DNA from: JAFEDN01 sp963795715
GTDB taxonomy: Bacteria > Pseudomonadota > Gammaproteobacteria > Coxiellales > Coxiellaceae
Assembly: GCA_963795715.1 (NCBI GenBank)
Contig: CAWCIY010000003.1
Location: forward strand, 310,001 to 374,000
Direction: 5' to 3'
DNA length: 64,000 nucleotides
Positions 1 through 8,672 of the stretch are shown one piece after another. Position 1 is the stretch's first letter. Each line of letters begins with the position of its first letter. The position numbers and the translations under genes are program-made. The notes under the pieces were generated by a model. It saw nothing but the letters and a program-made list of their open reading frames with translations, was not told where the DNA came from and did not search any database.

Positions 1-210
1 GAAACCAATTTATCAAAGCTTATTGAATTATTTCCTGCTAGCGAAATAGAACAAGAATTTATAAAAAAAGCTATTTATACAAATCTAACGCATCCAAGCG
101 CTGAGCAAATGATTGGCTCAAACATTGATGTTCTCCACGACATGTTACATAGCATTATCGATCCAATGCTCCAAGAAAAATTATGGAACTTAACTACTTT
201 TTCTAGTTGA
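1..210 (+). CDS. C-terminal end of an unknown protein (partial)
   Basis: An open frame enters from the left edge of the window and stops with TGA at 208-210, leaving 69 visible residues. The residues are mostly helical and charged, ending in LWNLTTFSS. I see no recognisable domain. It lies just upstream of the inverted-repeat unit that begins near 233. It could be the end of a real gene or of a truncated one; the start lies outside the window. Confidence 0.5.
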   Translation, partial: ETNLSKLIELFPASEIEQEFIKKAIYTNLTHPSAEQMIGSNIDVLHDMLHSIIDPMLQEKLWNLTTFSS

Positions 211-318
211 TTCTATCTTAGAAATAAATATAATCCTAAATTAATCAGTTGCCACCGTAGCGAGTTTAAATTGCGCTATTTTAAGTGAACAATCCTTTTC
301 CAGTAAAATTTTGAAAAA

Positions 319-516
319 GATGATGAGTATGCCGTTCATTTACCAAATGGCTCTGTTACCATATTACGTAATGAAGAAGACATCTGTGCTTTTATTAATC
401 TAGCACGCAAAGAGGGCTTTCCTTTAGATGTTAATCCCAAATGGGGCTGGCCTGATACTCAGGTTGCCATTAATAGGCTCCTTTTAGAGCCTGATCTAGT
501 AGAGTTAATATGTTAA
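319..516 (+). pseudogene. Remnant of an unknown gene, lacking a start
   Basis: A 65-codon open stretch ends at TAA 514-516. It begins after a stop at 304-306 and has no plausible in-frame start codon. The translation is well composed (for example HLPNGSVTILRNEED and NPKWGWPDTQVAIN), which suggests the 3' end of a once longer gene. It lies between the left inverted repeat and the intact gene at 563, so it may be decayed cargo. I do not recognise the family. Confidence 0.35.
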
Positions 517-562
517 AATATTAGCAATCGATAATTTCCATAAGGGAAGGGAGGTATATGGT

Positions 563-1435
563 ATGCGAATTAAAACAGAGATAGAAACTGGAAAAATGTC
601 CTATGAATTTGATGATGATTATAGGGACAGCTACCTCGAACAACACATAACCAACGAAGGGTGGAATAAAATACAATTCTACATAATTATAAGAACTATT
701 GCAGATTTCATAGAAACTTATACAGAAGCATTTATGAATGCCGGTTTCCCAGGAGACCCTATCTGGGTCTTTGAACAACTACTGATTATTAATCAACATA
801 TGAAGCAATATGGACAAAACAAGAATTATGAACTCCGTCAATTAGGTCCACCACTAAATGACTTCATTACTAATATGAAGGACCCTAAGTGGAAAATTCC
901 GTCCATTGATTCTTTAATTATTCATAGTATCGATAAACCACGACAATTCATTAGAGAGTGGTTTTCTGAGCTTAAGCTACCGATGCATGGTGATTGTTAC
1001 AGTGAAACTCATTTAGAACAAGCACATAGTATTGTAAGCGATTTACTGACAACAGCTATTAATACCATAAAGGAAACCGATGCATATAAAAAAGCCTCTG
1101 GTGCAGGAACTCTACATTGTGAAGTGGTAGCAAATTTAATAAAAAACGCTGAACAAGAAGCAAAACTTACCCCACCATTACCTCATACAAGTTTAGGTGC
1201 CCACGTTAATTTTTTTGATGCCACTACATCTAATAACAGTTCATCATTACAATCAGCATCTCATTCTGGACTATCCGTAACACCAGCTTCTCCAAATTCA
1301 TGGACACCCAATATGTTCAATACTCCTCCTGATAGTAAATTTGTTACCACTCCCCAAGGAAAAGAGGATGAAGAAGTTCGATTACATCTTCGCCAAATGA
1401 TAAAACCAGCGACTACTGCAACTGGCAAAAAATAG
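563..1435 (+). CDS. Hypothetical protein, S/T/P-rich C-terminus
   Basis: This encodes 290 residues. The ATG at 563 follows a strong ribosome-binding site (GGGAGG at about 548-553). Another ATG at 597 is possible but lies too far from that site. Residues 1-205 are acidic and probably helical. Residues 205-270 are low-complexity and rich in Ser, Thr, Pro and Asn, and the end is basic. There is no signal peptide or membrane segment. I recognise no family. The gene is the only intact cargo between the terminal inverted repeats of the 233-1549 unit. The disordered tail would fit a secreted effector, but that is speculation from composition and context. Confidence 0.6.
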   Translation: MRIKTEIETGKMSYEFDDDYRDSYLEQHITNEGWNKIQFYIIIRTIADFIETYTEAFMNAGFPGDPIWVFEQLLIINQHMKQYGQNKNYELRQLGPPLNDFITNMKDPKWKIPSIDSLIIHSIDKPRQFIREWFSELKLPMHGDCYSETHLEQAHSIVSDLLTTAINTIKETDAYKKASGAGTLHCEVVANLIKNAEQEAKLTPPLPHTSLGAHVNFFDATTSNNSSSLQSASHSGLSVTPASPNSWTPNMFNTPPDSKFVTTPQGKEDEEVRLHLRQMIKPATTATGKK

Positions 1436-1496
1436 ATGGGTAACCCTTCTACACGTGGATCAGGTAACCCCATGGCTTTGCAAACTAAAATAGCGC

Positions 1497-1518
1497 AAGA
1501 CCTAGTGCACTAGGTCTT
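1497..1518. repeat. Perfect 22-bp palindrome in the right arm of the inverted-repeat unit
   Basis: Bases 1497-1518 read AAGACCTAGTG followed by its exact reverse complement CACTAGGTCTT. It lies between the inner and outer right-hand inverted repeats of the 233-1549 unit and is absent from the left arm. It could form a cruciform, act as a terminator hairpin without a T-run, or be a protein-binding site for mobilisation. The sequence alone does not decide. Confidence 0.6.
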
Positions 1519-1580
1519 CGCAGTAGGTGGCAACTGATTAATTTAGTATAATGTAATCCTACCAGAAAAGGTGAAGTTTA

Positions 1581-2210
1581 ATGGTTAAACGAGAAGAAAA
1601 AGCAGAATTACAGTCTTATCCCCTGAAAATTTGTATTGCGAAAGCAATTTCAACTTCCGAAAAAAATATCGATACAACCAGTAAAGAAGAGAAAACTGCT
1701 TTTGTCTCTCTAACAAGTAAAATCTCAATCGCTTGTGAATTAAGTTCAAATCAATATTTTACACTGGCACTAAGCTTAGCCATTACTCAACCCGGTAATA
1801 CTTTATCAGATCATTTTATTTATCAATTGGCTGCAGAAGATCGCATATATTCATTAATTACTAGCAAAAAAAAACTCGAAGGCGTAAGAAAAATAGAATG
1901 GCCAAATAATTCAGAATTATCGGTAGAATATTTTTCTGAATTTCCGAAGCTGCAAAAATTACTAGTCGAAACTTTTTTGCAATTAGCACATCAAAGTATA
2001 ACCATAGAACATTTGCAACTATTTTTGGGTGTCGTTAAATCGATGCAAACTATTCTATTAAATCAAGAAGAAAAGCCACAATCCCTATTAGATACTTTTC
2101 GAAAACCTATTTTATCGCTTTTTACTGCATTATCAATCAATTGTAAATTTCCTAACGATATCACTCGCTTAGTGATTGAATATGATGATAGAGCCCTTTT
2201 ATTTTCATAA
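1581..2210 (+). CDS. Hypothetical protein with a C-terminal F-box-like short motif
   Basis: This encodes 209 residues. The ATG at 1581 has an AAGGTG ribosome-binding site a few bases upstream. The body is predicted helical and soluble, with no signal peptide. The end, CKFPNDITRLVIEY, matches a pattern (LP..I..LI..Y) that recurs in other orphan proteins of this window (50500-51507 and the two LRR-Sel1 proteins). Similar short motifs are known in F-box-like and ankyrin-type Legionella effectors. The function is otherwise unknown. The gene sits just outside the right arm of the inverted-repeat unit. Confidence 0.6.
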   Translation: MVKREEKAELQSYPLKICIAKAISTSEKNIDTTSKEEKTAFVSLTSKISIACELSSNQYFTLALSLAITQPGNTLSDHFIYQLAAEDRIYSLITSKKKLEGVRKIEWPNNSELSVEYFSEFPKLQKLLVETFLQLAHQSITIEHLQLFLGVVKSMQTILLNQEEKPQSLLDTFRKPILSLFTALSINCKFPNDITRLVIEYDDRALLFS

Positions 2211-2329
2211 CGCTGACATCCTCAGCGGGGCGTTGCCGATCCAAAGCATGAGCACCCTATTCCAAAAAAATATTTTTTGATTTATAGTGAGGTGGATATT
2301 ATATTGTGACTGAATAGGAGATTTTTAAA

Positions 2330-3151
2330 GTGAAACAATTTTTTCTTGATATCATTAAACCAAAATCTGTTCGCTTGAATTTTTTGAGGGATATCGTATG
2401 GACATATATCACCTTCAACAAATATGGTATAGATTTAAAACCTACTTCGGATGTGCAGGCCCAGTTTTTAGGTCAGTGGCTTTACCCAACTTTGGTAATG
2501 GCGCCTGCCTCACTAATTGAGACCGGGATTTCTAGAATATTCTTCCATAAAAATTATCTCCAAGAATTAGCTATTGCTGGTATCTCCGCTAGCTTAGGTA
2601 TTCCTGGTTGGAATGAGGCAGGACTGCGGGGACAGCAATTTTTTGAATACATTGGACTCAACTCTATGAAAGCGGGATATCTTTCCGCTTTTCCTTCCGG
2701 CTTCGCAGAAGGGCCTATCCAAGAGTTGAGTACCTGTTTACTCTCTCTTTTATTTGTTACTGATGAAAAAAATCTCTTTAAACAAAATCCTAAAAAATAT
2801 ATGAAAACCATAGGGGAAAAAATTTTATTTTGTTTAAAAAAAGGGTGGATTTCTGGAACAGTCTGGCAGTTGGTTGCGCAAGCCTGTCAAACTAATGACG
2901 TTAACCTATACATCAGTGTTTTTGCAGTCGCGGCTTGCGTTGCTATCTGTAATGCCTGGTATGCTAAATGCTACGATGAAAGATTTGATCGAATCCACGA
3001 ACAAAAACTACCTCAAGAAGCAAAAACTTCCTCCTGGTGGTCCTATTTATTTCCTGCACAAACTCACCAATCTATTAACACTGACTCAATCCAGCCGCTT
3101 TTGATAGCCCAGGAGCCTCATGAAAATCAACTGGGGGGTGTACCATTATAA
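2330..3151 (+). CDS. Hypothetical membrane protein
   Basis: This encodes 273 residues. Translation probably begins at GTG 2330, about nine bases after the AGGAG ribosome-binding site at 2316-2320. Hydrophobic stretches near residues 50-75, 80-100, 140-152 and 200-220 suggest an integral membrane protein. The soluble tail is rich in Gln, Ser and Pro. No family is recognised. The stop codon (3149-3151) overlaps a 17-bp copy of the end of the dispersed inverted repeat (3147-3163), so the present 3' end may have been shaped by that element. Confidence 0.6.
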   Translation: MKQFFLDIIKPKSVRLNFLRDIVWTYITFNKYGIDLKPTSDVQAQFLGQWLYPTLVMAPASLIETGISRIFFHKNYLQELAIAGISASLGIPGWNEAGLRGQQFFEYIGLNSMKAGYLSAFPSGFAEGPIQELSTCLLSLLFVTDEKNLFKQNPKKYMKTIGEKILFCLKKGWISGTVWQLVAQACQTNDVNLYISVFAVAACVAICNAWYAKCYDERFDRIHEQKLPQEAKTSSWWSYLFPAQTHQSINTDSIQPLLIAQEPHENQLGGVPL

Positions 3152-3163
3152 TCCTAAATTAAT
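3147..3163. repeat. Solo end of the dispersed inverted repeat
   Basis: TATAATCCTAAATTAAT is identical to the left end of the 233-1549 unit (229-245). It is followed by AGGATA instead of the inner repeat sequence. It supplies the stop codon of the gene ending at 3151. It may be a deletion remnant of a hairpin like the one at 34197-34255. Confidence 0.45.
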
Positions 3164-3318
3164 AGGATAATTTGTGAAAACTGAGAGCGTGAGTTCATTT
3201 GAAATGACATGGCTCATTGATAGTCGCAGGCTCTTTTAGCTGAGTTATCACTGCTTGGAAAGATGCCATTAAATTCGAAATGAGGGATTTAAACCAGGAA
3301 GCAATGACCGTTGCGCCT

Positions 3319-3885
3319 TCAGTTTTGAGACTCTGGTGTAGCCGTCTTAACTTTGGTTTTAAATAAAGTGTAGGACAAAGTTAAAGTATTTAAGTCGTCT
3401 GGAATAGACTGATCAATATGGAATAATAACGGCAAGATTTGCGCCTGGTGAGGCCCCAAGGTTTGCTGGGTAAAACAAAAACATTCGGTTTTTTTTACAT
3501 ATTGCGCAGCCAAGCCGGGTGTAACACTGGGAATGGCTTGAACGGTGATGGCTTGATCACTGTTGTTCTTCATATAAAACAACACCGTCCTATTTTCACC
3601 TGGGTGAAACTGCATGGCATTGGTTTTAGAATAAAATTCAAAATTGGATAAATTGGCATTGATCGATGTGACAAATTGCATATTCAGAAAACGCGTATTG
3701 TCTTGATCTTTGGATTGCGCAACCGGCGACAGGTTAGGTTTACCGTTGATACCCAATTGTTTACACAAAACGTTATAAAAAGGGACTAATAAATAAGCGA
3801 AACCAAACATCGCTATCGCTATTATTCCCAAAATAATTGTTAAACGTTTAATACTCCATTTTGATTTATCTTTACTTGTTTTCAA
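3319..3885 (-). CDS. ctaG: Cytochrome c oxidase assembly protein CtaG/Cox11
   Basis: This encodes 188 residues. CtaG delivers copper to the CuB site of cytochrome oxidase subunit I. One N-terminal membrane helix (residues about 14-36) anchors a periplasmic domain. The copper-binding ECFCF motif lies near residue 135, and the length is normal for the family. The start overlaps the end of ctaD by four bases (ATGA type), so the two are translationally coupled. In most related clusters a subunit III gene follows. Here the next gene is unrelated and on the other strand. Confidence 0.92.
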   Translation of the reverse strand: MKTSKDKSKWSIKRLTIILGIIAIAMFGFAYLLVPFYNVLCKQLGINGKPNLSPVAQSKDQDNTRFLNMQFVTSINANLSNFEFYSKTNAMQFHPGENRTVLFYMKNNSDQAITVQAIPSVTPGLAAQYVKKTECFCFTQQTLGPHQAQILPLLFHIDQSIPDDLNTLTLSYTLFKTKVKTATPESQN

Positions 3886-5483
3886 TGAGACTCTCCGCCT
3901 TCAAAATGAGACGAATGAGTATAGGTATGATAAGGTGCGGGAGATGGCACCAGCCATTCTAACCCGCGAGCCCCTTCCCAAACTCGATCGGACGCCAAAC
4001 GTCCCTTTCGGCGGATGCAATAAATTACATTATATAAAAACAAAATCTGCGATAACCCAAAAATGAAGGCGCCGATACTAGCGATCATATTAAAATCAGT
4101 AAATTGCAAAGCATAATCTGGAATTCTTCTCGGCATACCCGCCAAACCTAAAAAATGCATCGGGAAAAAAGTGACGTTCATCGAAATCATCGTCAGCCAA
4201 AAATGCCATTGTGCAACTCGCTCGTTGTACATGACCCCAGTCCATTTGGGAATCCAAAAATAAATGCCTGCGATCAATGCGAAAATGGAACCAGCAATCA
4301 GCACATAATGAAAGTGAGCCACCACGAAATAAGTATCTTGGTATTGAAAATCGGCGGGTACGATCGCCAACATTAACCCAGAAAAACCACCAATGGTAAA
4401 GAAAAATACAAAACCGATCGCAAATAACATCGGCGCTTCAAATGTAATCGAACCACGCCACATCGTGGCCACCCAATTGAAAACTTTTACACCTGTGGGC
4501 ACTGCAATCAACATGGTCGAATACATAAAAAATAATTCTGCCGCTAAAGGTACGCCGGTAGTAAACATGTGATGTACCCAAACGATATAGGATAGAAATG
4601 CAATTATGCCAATGGCGTAAATCATGACAGTCCGTCCGAATAAACGCTTTCGGCTAAACGTAGGAATGATTTCTGAAATAACACCAAAAGCAGGCAGTAT
4701 CAGCACGTAAACTTCCGGATGACCGAAAAACCAAAATAAATGCTGAAATAACAAAGGATCACCACCCCCTGCTGCACTAAAAAAGCTGGTGCCGAAATGA
4801 CGATCGGTTAACATCATGGTTACCGTGCCCGCTAATACCGGCATAATTCCTAATAATAAAAATGCGGTAATGAACCAACCCCAGCAAAAAATAGGCATAT
4901 CCATTAACCGCATGCCTTTGGTACGCATATTCAGTAAAGTTGCAATCACATTAATGGAACCCAAAATAGATGACAGCCCCATGATATGGATTGCAAAAAT
5001 CATGTAGTCAGTGCTGGGCGGTCCATAGGTTGTTGATAGAGGTGCATAAAAGGTCCAACCAAAATTAGGGCCTGGATGCATAAAAAGCGTGCTCAATAAA
5101 ATGAGGAATGCAAAAGGCAACAGCCAAAAGCTCCAGTTATTTAATCTAGGCAAGGCCATATCCGGCGCACCGATCATCAATGGCAGCTGCCAGTTGGCTA
5201 ATCCAACAAAAGCAGGCATCACCACCCCAAAGATCATGATTAAACCGTGCATTGTCACCATTTGATTGTAAAAATCAGGTTCAAGCAAGCGATTGCCAGG
5301 GTGAATCAATTGCATCCGAATCACCATAGCCATCGCGCCGCCAATAAAAAACATAATTAAGGCAGTCAGCAGATATAAAGTGCCAATGTCTTTATGATTG
5401 GTGGTAAAAACCCATCGCTTGATTCGCCCACTCAGTGTGTGCGGGTGGGGATAGCCGTCGTGTAACATGCTGCTGCTGATCAT
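3882..5483 (-). CDS. ctaD: Cytochrome c oxidase subunit I
   Basis: This encodes 533 residues and is the catalytic heme-copper subunit of an aa3-type terminal oxidase. It carries the hallmark motifs in order: WFFGHPEVYVLI (CuB His and cross-linked Tyr), VHHMFTTG (CuB His pair) and VAHFHYVL (heme a and a3 ligands). About twelve hydrophobic helices are visible and the length is standard. It lies 12 bases after ctaC and overlaps ctaG, so the three form one minus-strand operon. Function in oxygen reduction and proton pumping is known for the family. A partner subunit III is not encoded nearby. Confidence 0.97.
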   Translation of the reverse strand: MISSSMLHDGYPHPHTLSGRIKRWVFTTNHKDIGTLYLLTALIMFFIGGAMAMVIRMQLIHPGNRLLEPDFYNQMVTMHGLIMIFGVVMPAFVGLANWQLPLMIGAPDMALPRLNNWSFWLLPFAFLILLSTLFMHPGPNFGWTFYAPLSTTYGPPSTDYMIFAIHIMGLSSILGSINVIATLLNMRTKGMRLMDMPIFCWGWFITAFLLLGIMPVLAGTVTMMLTDRHFGTSFFSAAGGGDPLLFQHLFWFFGHPEVYVLILPAFGVISEIIPTFSRKRLFGRTVMIYAIGIIAFLSYIVWVHHMFTTGVPLAAELFFMYSTMLIAVPTGVKVFNWVATMWRGSITFEAPMLFAIGFVFFFTIGGFSGLMLAIVPADFQYQDTYFVVAHFHYVLIAGSIFALIAGIYFWIPKWTGVMYNERVAQWHFWLTMISMNVTFFPMHFLGLAGMPRRIPDYALQFTDFNMIASIGAFIFGLSQILFLYNVIYCIRRKGRLASDRVWEGARGLEWLVPSPAPYHTYTHSSHFEGGESH

Positions 5484-5495
5484 AAATATACCTCT

Positions 5496-6641
5496 CTATT
5501 GATTGCGTGCTTTAGCAATGTCCGCAGGTTGGACTAAGCCGCCGGCCTGTTTACCGTATTTACTCTTATCGCCATTGCCCCAACTGTTGCGTTCATAGGT
5601 AATGACCGCTGCGATTTGCTCATCCGTGAGTTGTGGCCCAAAGGCTTGCATGGCAGTGCCTGGTTTGCCATGCAGTACAATATCAATGTGACCGGCGACT
5701 GCACCATTGGCTATTTTACTGCCCCGTAACGCGGGGAATGCAGGGGGCATACCACTTCCATCCGGTTTGTGACAAACACTGCAGGTAGTATTGTACACTT
5801 GCTGCCCTTCGCTGATTAAAGCGTTTTGCGTCATCGGGGCGGCAGGCGCAGCCGGTTTATTCGCCGGGGCGTTGGCCGCTACCCATTTGACGTAATCCTC
5901 TTCCGTTTTGGCTTCCACTACAATGGGCATAAAACCGTGGTTGACTCCGCACAGCTCAGCACACTGGCCTCGATAAGTACCCGGAGTATCAATCGAAGCC
6001 CAGGCTTCATAAATAAATCCGGGTATCGCATCACGTTTAATACCTAATGCCGGAACCCACCAAGAATGAATCACATCATTCGACGTGACTAGAAAACGAA
6101 TTTTTTTGTGAATCGGAACCACCAGTGGATGGTCCACTTCCAGTAAATACCAACGCTCCTTTGGAGATTGGCTGGACAATTGATCTGGTGGGGTAGATAA
6201 ATTACTAAAATATTTAATGCCACTGTCCAAATATTCATATTGCCATTTCCATTGATAGCCTGTCACTTTAATGTTCAAATCAGGATGAGCCGTATTGTCC
6301 ATTTGAATTAACACTTGGGTAGCTGGGATCGCCATTAAAATTAAGATAACAAATGGAATAATGGCCCATAATAATTCAATGCTTAAACTAGAATGGAAAT
6401 CAGCGGGCTCAGCTCCTTTAGATTTGCGATGCTCAATCAGCGAGTATATTAATGCGCCAAATACGATGACACCGATCACCACGCACACATAAAAAATTAA
6501 CATGTGTAAAGTGTAAATTTGATGACTGATCGGGGTCACCCCAGAAGTCATGTTAAATTTAGCCAGCGGCAAACCAAAACTAGGCATGCTGACGCATAGC
6601 AGAGTCAATATCACTGTCTGTAAGAACCATTTTCTTTTCAT
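5496..6641 (-). CDS. ctaC: Cytochrome c oxidase subunit II with fused cytochrome c domain
   Basis: This encodes 381 residues: a signal sequence (1-23), two membrane helices (about 45-70 and 88-110), then a periplasmic cupredoxin domain. The CuA ligands are visible as H192, C227, C231, H235 and M238 (CAELCGVNHGFM). A C-terminal extension holds one heme-binding CSVCH motif (287-291), making this a caa3-like subunit II that carries its own electron-donor domain. A Pro/Ala-rich linker (about 258-270) joins the domains. The gene lies 61 bases downstream of the tetraheme cytochrome gene and 12 bases before ctaD. Confidence 0.95.
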   Translation of the reverse strand: MKRKWFLQTVILTLLCVSMPSFGLPLAKFNMTSGVTPISHQIYTLHMLIFYVCVVIGVIVFGALIYSLIEHRKSKGAEPADFHSSLSIELLWAIIPFVILILMAIPATQVLIQMDNTAHPDLNIKVTGYQWKWQYEYLDSGIKYFSNLSTPPDQLSSQSPKERWYLLEVDHPLVVPIHKKIRFLVTSNDVIHSWWVPALGIKRDAIPGFIYEAWASIDTPGTYRGQCAELCGVNHGFMPIVVEAKTEEDYVKWVAANAPANKPAAPAAPMTQNALISEGQQVYNTTCSVCHKPDGSGMPPAFPALRGSKIANGAVAGHIDIVLHGKPGTAMQAFGPQLTDEQIAAVITYERNSWGNGDKSKYGKQAGGLVQPADIAKARNQ

Positions 6642-6702
6642 AACGTTTGTTTCCTTGCTGCTGACATTTATTCGTCATATTGCGACTGCGAACGACGCAC
6701 TA

Positions 6703-8247
6703 TCACCACAGCATATAATCGCCTTCGGTCTTGCTTTCGTTGACCATGTATTTTACCGCAGCTTTGATTTCAGCGGCGCTACATTTGGAGCAACTGCCAT
6801 TCGGCGGCATATTACCAATACCTGTGATTGAGTTCAAAATTAACTCATCCATCCCTTTACGTATCAAGGGCTGCCAGACTGTCTTATCTCCAACCTTAGG
6901 AGCTCCAGGATAGCCGCCGTTATGACAAGCTTGGCAATATTGCTCGTAAATCTTCTTGCCATCGGCCAGCGTCAACTGCTTAGGCGCTTGACGAGGCGCC
7001 GCCGCATGTGCTCCGGTGCTTTGTTCAACGATGTATTGAACGGTGTTTTTAATGTCTTGCTCAGAACAAGTAGCGCAGGTACCTTTGGGAGGCATCCCAC
7101 CAATGCCATGAAATGCATTATGATATAAAACATCCATTCCTTGTTTGGCCAAAGGCGCCCAAGCCGTTGCATCACCAAATTTGGGAGCCCCACCCACGCC
7201 TGTGGCGTGGCAGCCTACACAATATTGTTCATAAATCTTTTTGCCAGCTTCTAATCCTGTGCCTGCTTTGGGTTGGGGCGGAGTTTTGCTTTTTACAGTA
7301 GACAAATAACTATATATGGCATGTACGTCGCTGGGCGTTAAATAATGAAAACTGTCCTCATTGGCTTCCCGCATAGGTCCTTGCACTTCACCGCCTTCTA
7401 ATAGTTTATTTTGCATGAATACAGCAGTCAGTTGTTGCTCAGTCACATTTTTCATTCGACTGCTGGTGATGTTGGGTGCATAAAAGCCATTCACAAATCC
7501 ACCGGCCAGATAATATTTATTGTTTGGCGCACCCAATACTAGTTTCTTGCTAAATAGATAATACATGGGTGTGTGGCACATACTGCAATGGGCATAGCTT
7601 TCTACTAAATAGGCGCCCCTGTTCCAAGCGGCATCGTGATTTGAGTCCGGCTTGTACGGGCCGGTTTTCGTAAACTCAAAAAACATTATGCGCCAACCCA
7701 ATTGTAAAAAACGCCAATTAAACGGAAACATCATATGATTATCTGGCTTGGGTTTGGCCACAGCCGGAATCGCATTTAAATAAGCGCGAATATCCTGCAA
7801 ATCTTGATCAGTGAATTTATTATAATAAGGGAAAGGAAAAGCTGGATAAAAATAACTACCGTCCGGAGCGATGCCTTCACGTACTGCTTTGGCGAATTGT
7901 TGATCAGTCCAATCACCAATTCCATATTTTTTATCAGAGGTTATATTTGGGCTATACATCGTGCCAAAAGGCGTATCAAACGCTAAGCCTCCCGCAAAAG
8001 ACTGACCGCCGGATTCGGTATGACAAGCAATGCAATCACCCATTTTTACTAAATACTCTCCGCGTTTTAACTGCTCAGCTTTAGCTCCGGCGCCATAATC
8101 AATTTGTGGATATTGAGCAAATTTTTGTTCACTTAAACCAGTGCCGGCACCGGGATTATCATTGTTATTCGCTGCGTTTGCTGGCGACAAAGTTGTGAAC
8201 AAGCCTGCAATCAGCACTGCATAGGAGGCGCATGAACGAATTGTCAT
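6703..8247 (-). CDS. Periplasmic tetraheme cytochrome c
   Basis: This encodes 514 residues. A signal peptide ends near residue 26 (SPANA-A). Four CxxCH heme sites are visible: C72-H76, C221-H225, C343-H347 and C438-H442. The first two lie in domains resembling the cytochrome c subunit of membrane alcohol or gluconate dehydrogenases. The last two lie in a tandem of cytochrome c5-like domains, each with an extra Cys pair (CATC at 391-394, CSKC at 486-489). It is first in the oxidase cluster, so feeding electrons to the caa3-like oxidase is a reasonable inference. The fusion of two diheme types in one chain is notable. Confidence 0.85.
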   Translation of the reverse strand: MTIRSCASYAVLIAGLFTTLSPANAANNNDNPGAGTGLSEQKFAQYPQIDYGAGAKAEQLKRGEYLVKMGDCIACHTESGGQSFAGGLAFDTPFGTMYSPNITSDKKYGIGDWTDQQFAKAVREGIAPDGSYFYPAFPFPYYNKFTDQDLQDIRAYLNAIPAVAKPKPDNHMMFPFNWRFLQLGWRIMFFEFTKTGPYKPDSNHDAAWNRGAYLVESYAHCSMCHTPMYYLFSKKLVLGAPNNKYYLAGGFVNGFYAPNITSSRMKNVTEQQLTAVFMQNKLLEGGEVQGPMREANEDSFHYLTPSDVHAIYSYLSTVKSKTPPQPKAGTGLEAGKKIYEQYCVGCHATGVGGAPKFGDATAWAPLAKQGMDVLYHNAFHGIGGMPPKGTCATCSEQDIKNTVQYIVEQSTGAHAAAPRQAPKQLTLADGKKIYEQYCQACHNGGYPGAPKVGDKTVWQPLIRKGMDELILNSITGIGNMPPNGSCSKCSAAEIKAAVKYMVNESKTEGDYMLW

Positions 8248-8526
8248 TTCTTATCAAACCTGTACAAAAAATTTGAGTCTATCATAAAACCTTCTCAGGA
8301 TTTGAGCAACACTCCTGTATTGGAGTACTGTGGTTGCGTCCCGATAGCAATTTTATTATTTTTCCTAGGTTATTATGAACAAAAAAAACATTTCGTTCAA
8401 TTTTTTCGTAAACGCTCTTGAAATTTTAATTCTTAAAGGTTACGATAAGTAAATTTCCTACAGACATAAGCGTGAAAATAATATTTCAAGGGGATTTAAA
8501 TTTTTAACATGTAGGTGAACAATATT

Positions 8527-8655
8527 ATGGATTGCGAAATATTATCAGTAAATCAGTTGCAATTTTTGTTAAAGGAACGAATTTATATTCGTATTAGTCG
8601 AGCAGACTCGTCCCACTCTCAGCCCGACAGTGAAAAGTATTTTGTTTTTAATTAA
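8527..8655 (+). CDS. Possible small protein of 42 residues
   Basis: An ATG at 8527 follows an AGGTG ribosome-binding site (about 8512-8516). It opens a 42-codon frame ending at TAA 8653-8655, 17 bases before the next gene. The peptide is balanced in composition, with the basic stretch LLKERIYIRISRAD, and has no membrane segment. It could be a leader or small protein co-transcribed with the 490-residue gene, or chance. The surrounding gap (8248-8526) is AT-rich and presumably holds the divergent promoters of the oxidase cluster and this operon. Confidence 0.3.
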   Translation: MDCEILSVNQLQFLLKERIYIRISRADSSHSQPDSEKYFVFN

Positions 8656-8672
8656 ATTAAAGAGGAACATTT

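Larger units (their letters stand above)
233..1549. mobile_element. 1.3-kb unit bounded by imperfect terminal inverted repeats, with one cargo gene
   Basis: The left end, at 233-256, reads ATCCTAAATTAATCAG then TTGCCACC. The right end, at 1526-1546, is its inverted copy (GGTGGCAACTGATTAATTTAG). A second inner pair, TTGCGCTATTTTA at 271-283 and TAAAATAGCGCAA at 1486-1498, extends the inverted repeats to about 50 bp. The right arm also holds a perfect 22-bp palindrome at 1497-1518. A cargo-free 59-bp version of the same two ends lies at 34197-34255. Inside are a gene remnant (319-516) and an intact 290-residue gene (563-1435). No transposase is present, so the unit would be non-autonomous. The exact outer edges are uncertain because the last bases of the arms differ. 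Confidence 0.55.

Noticed and set aside
3170..3318. Minus-strand open frame after ctaG, considered as a remnant of subunit III
   Set aside because: The roughly 40-residue translation has no start and no similarity to the helices of subunit III.
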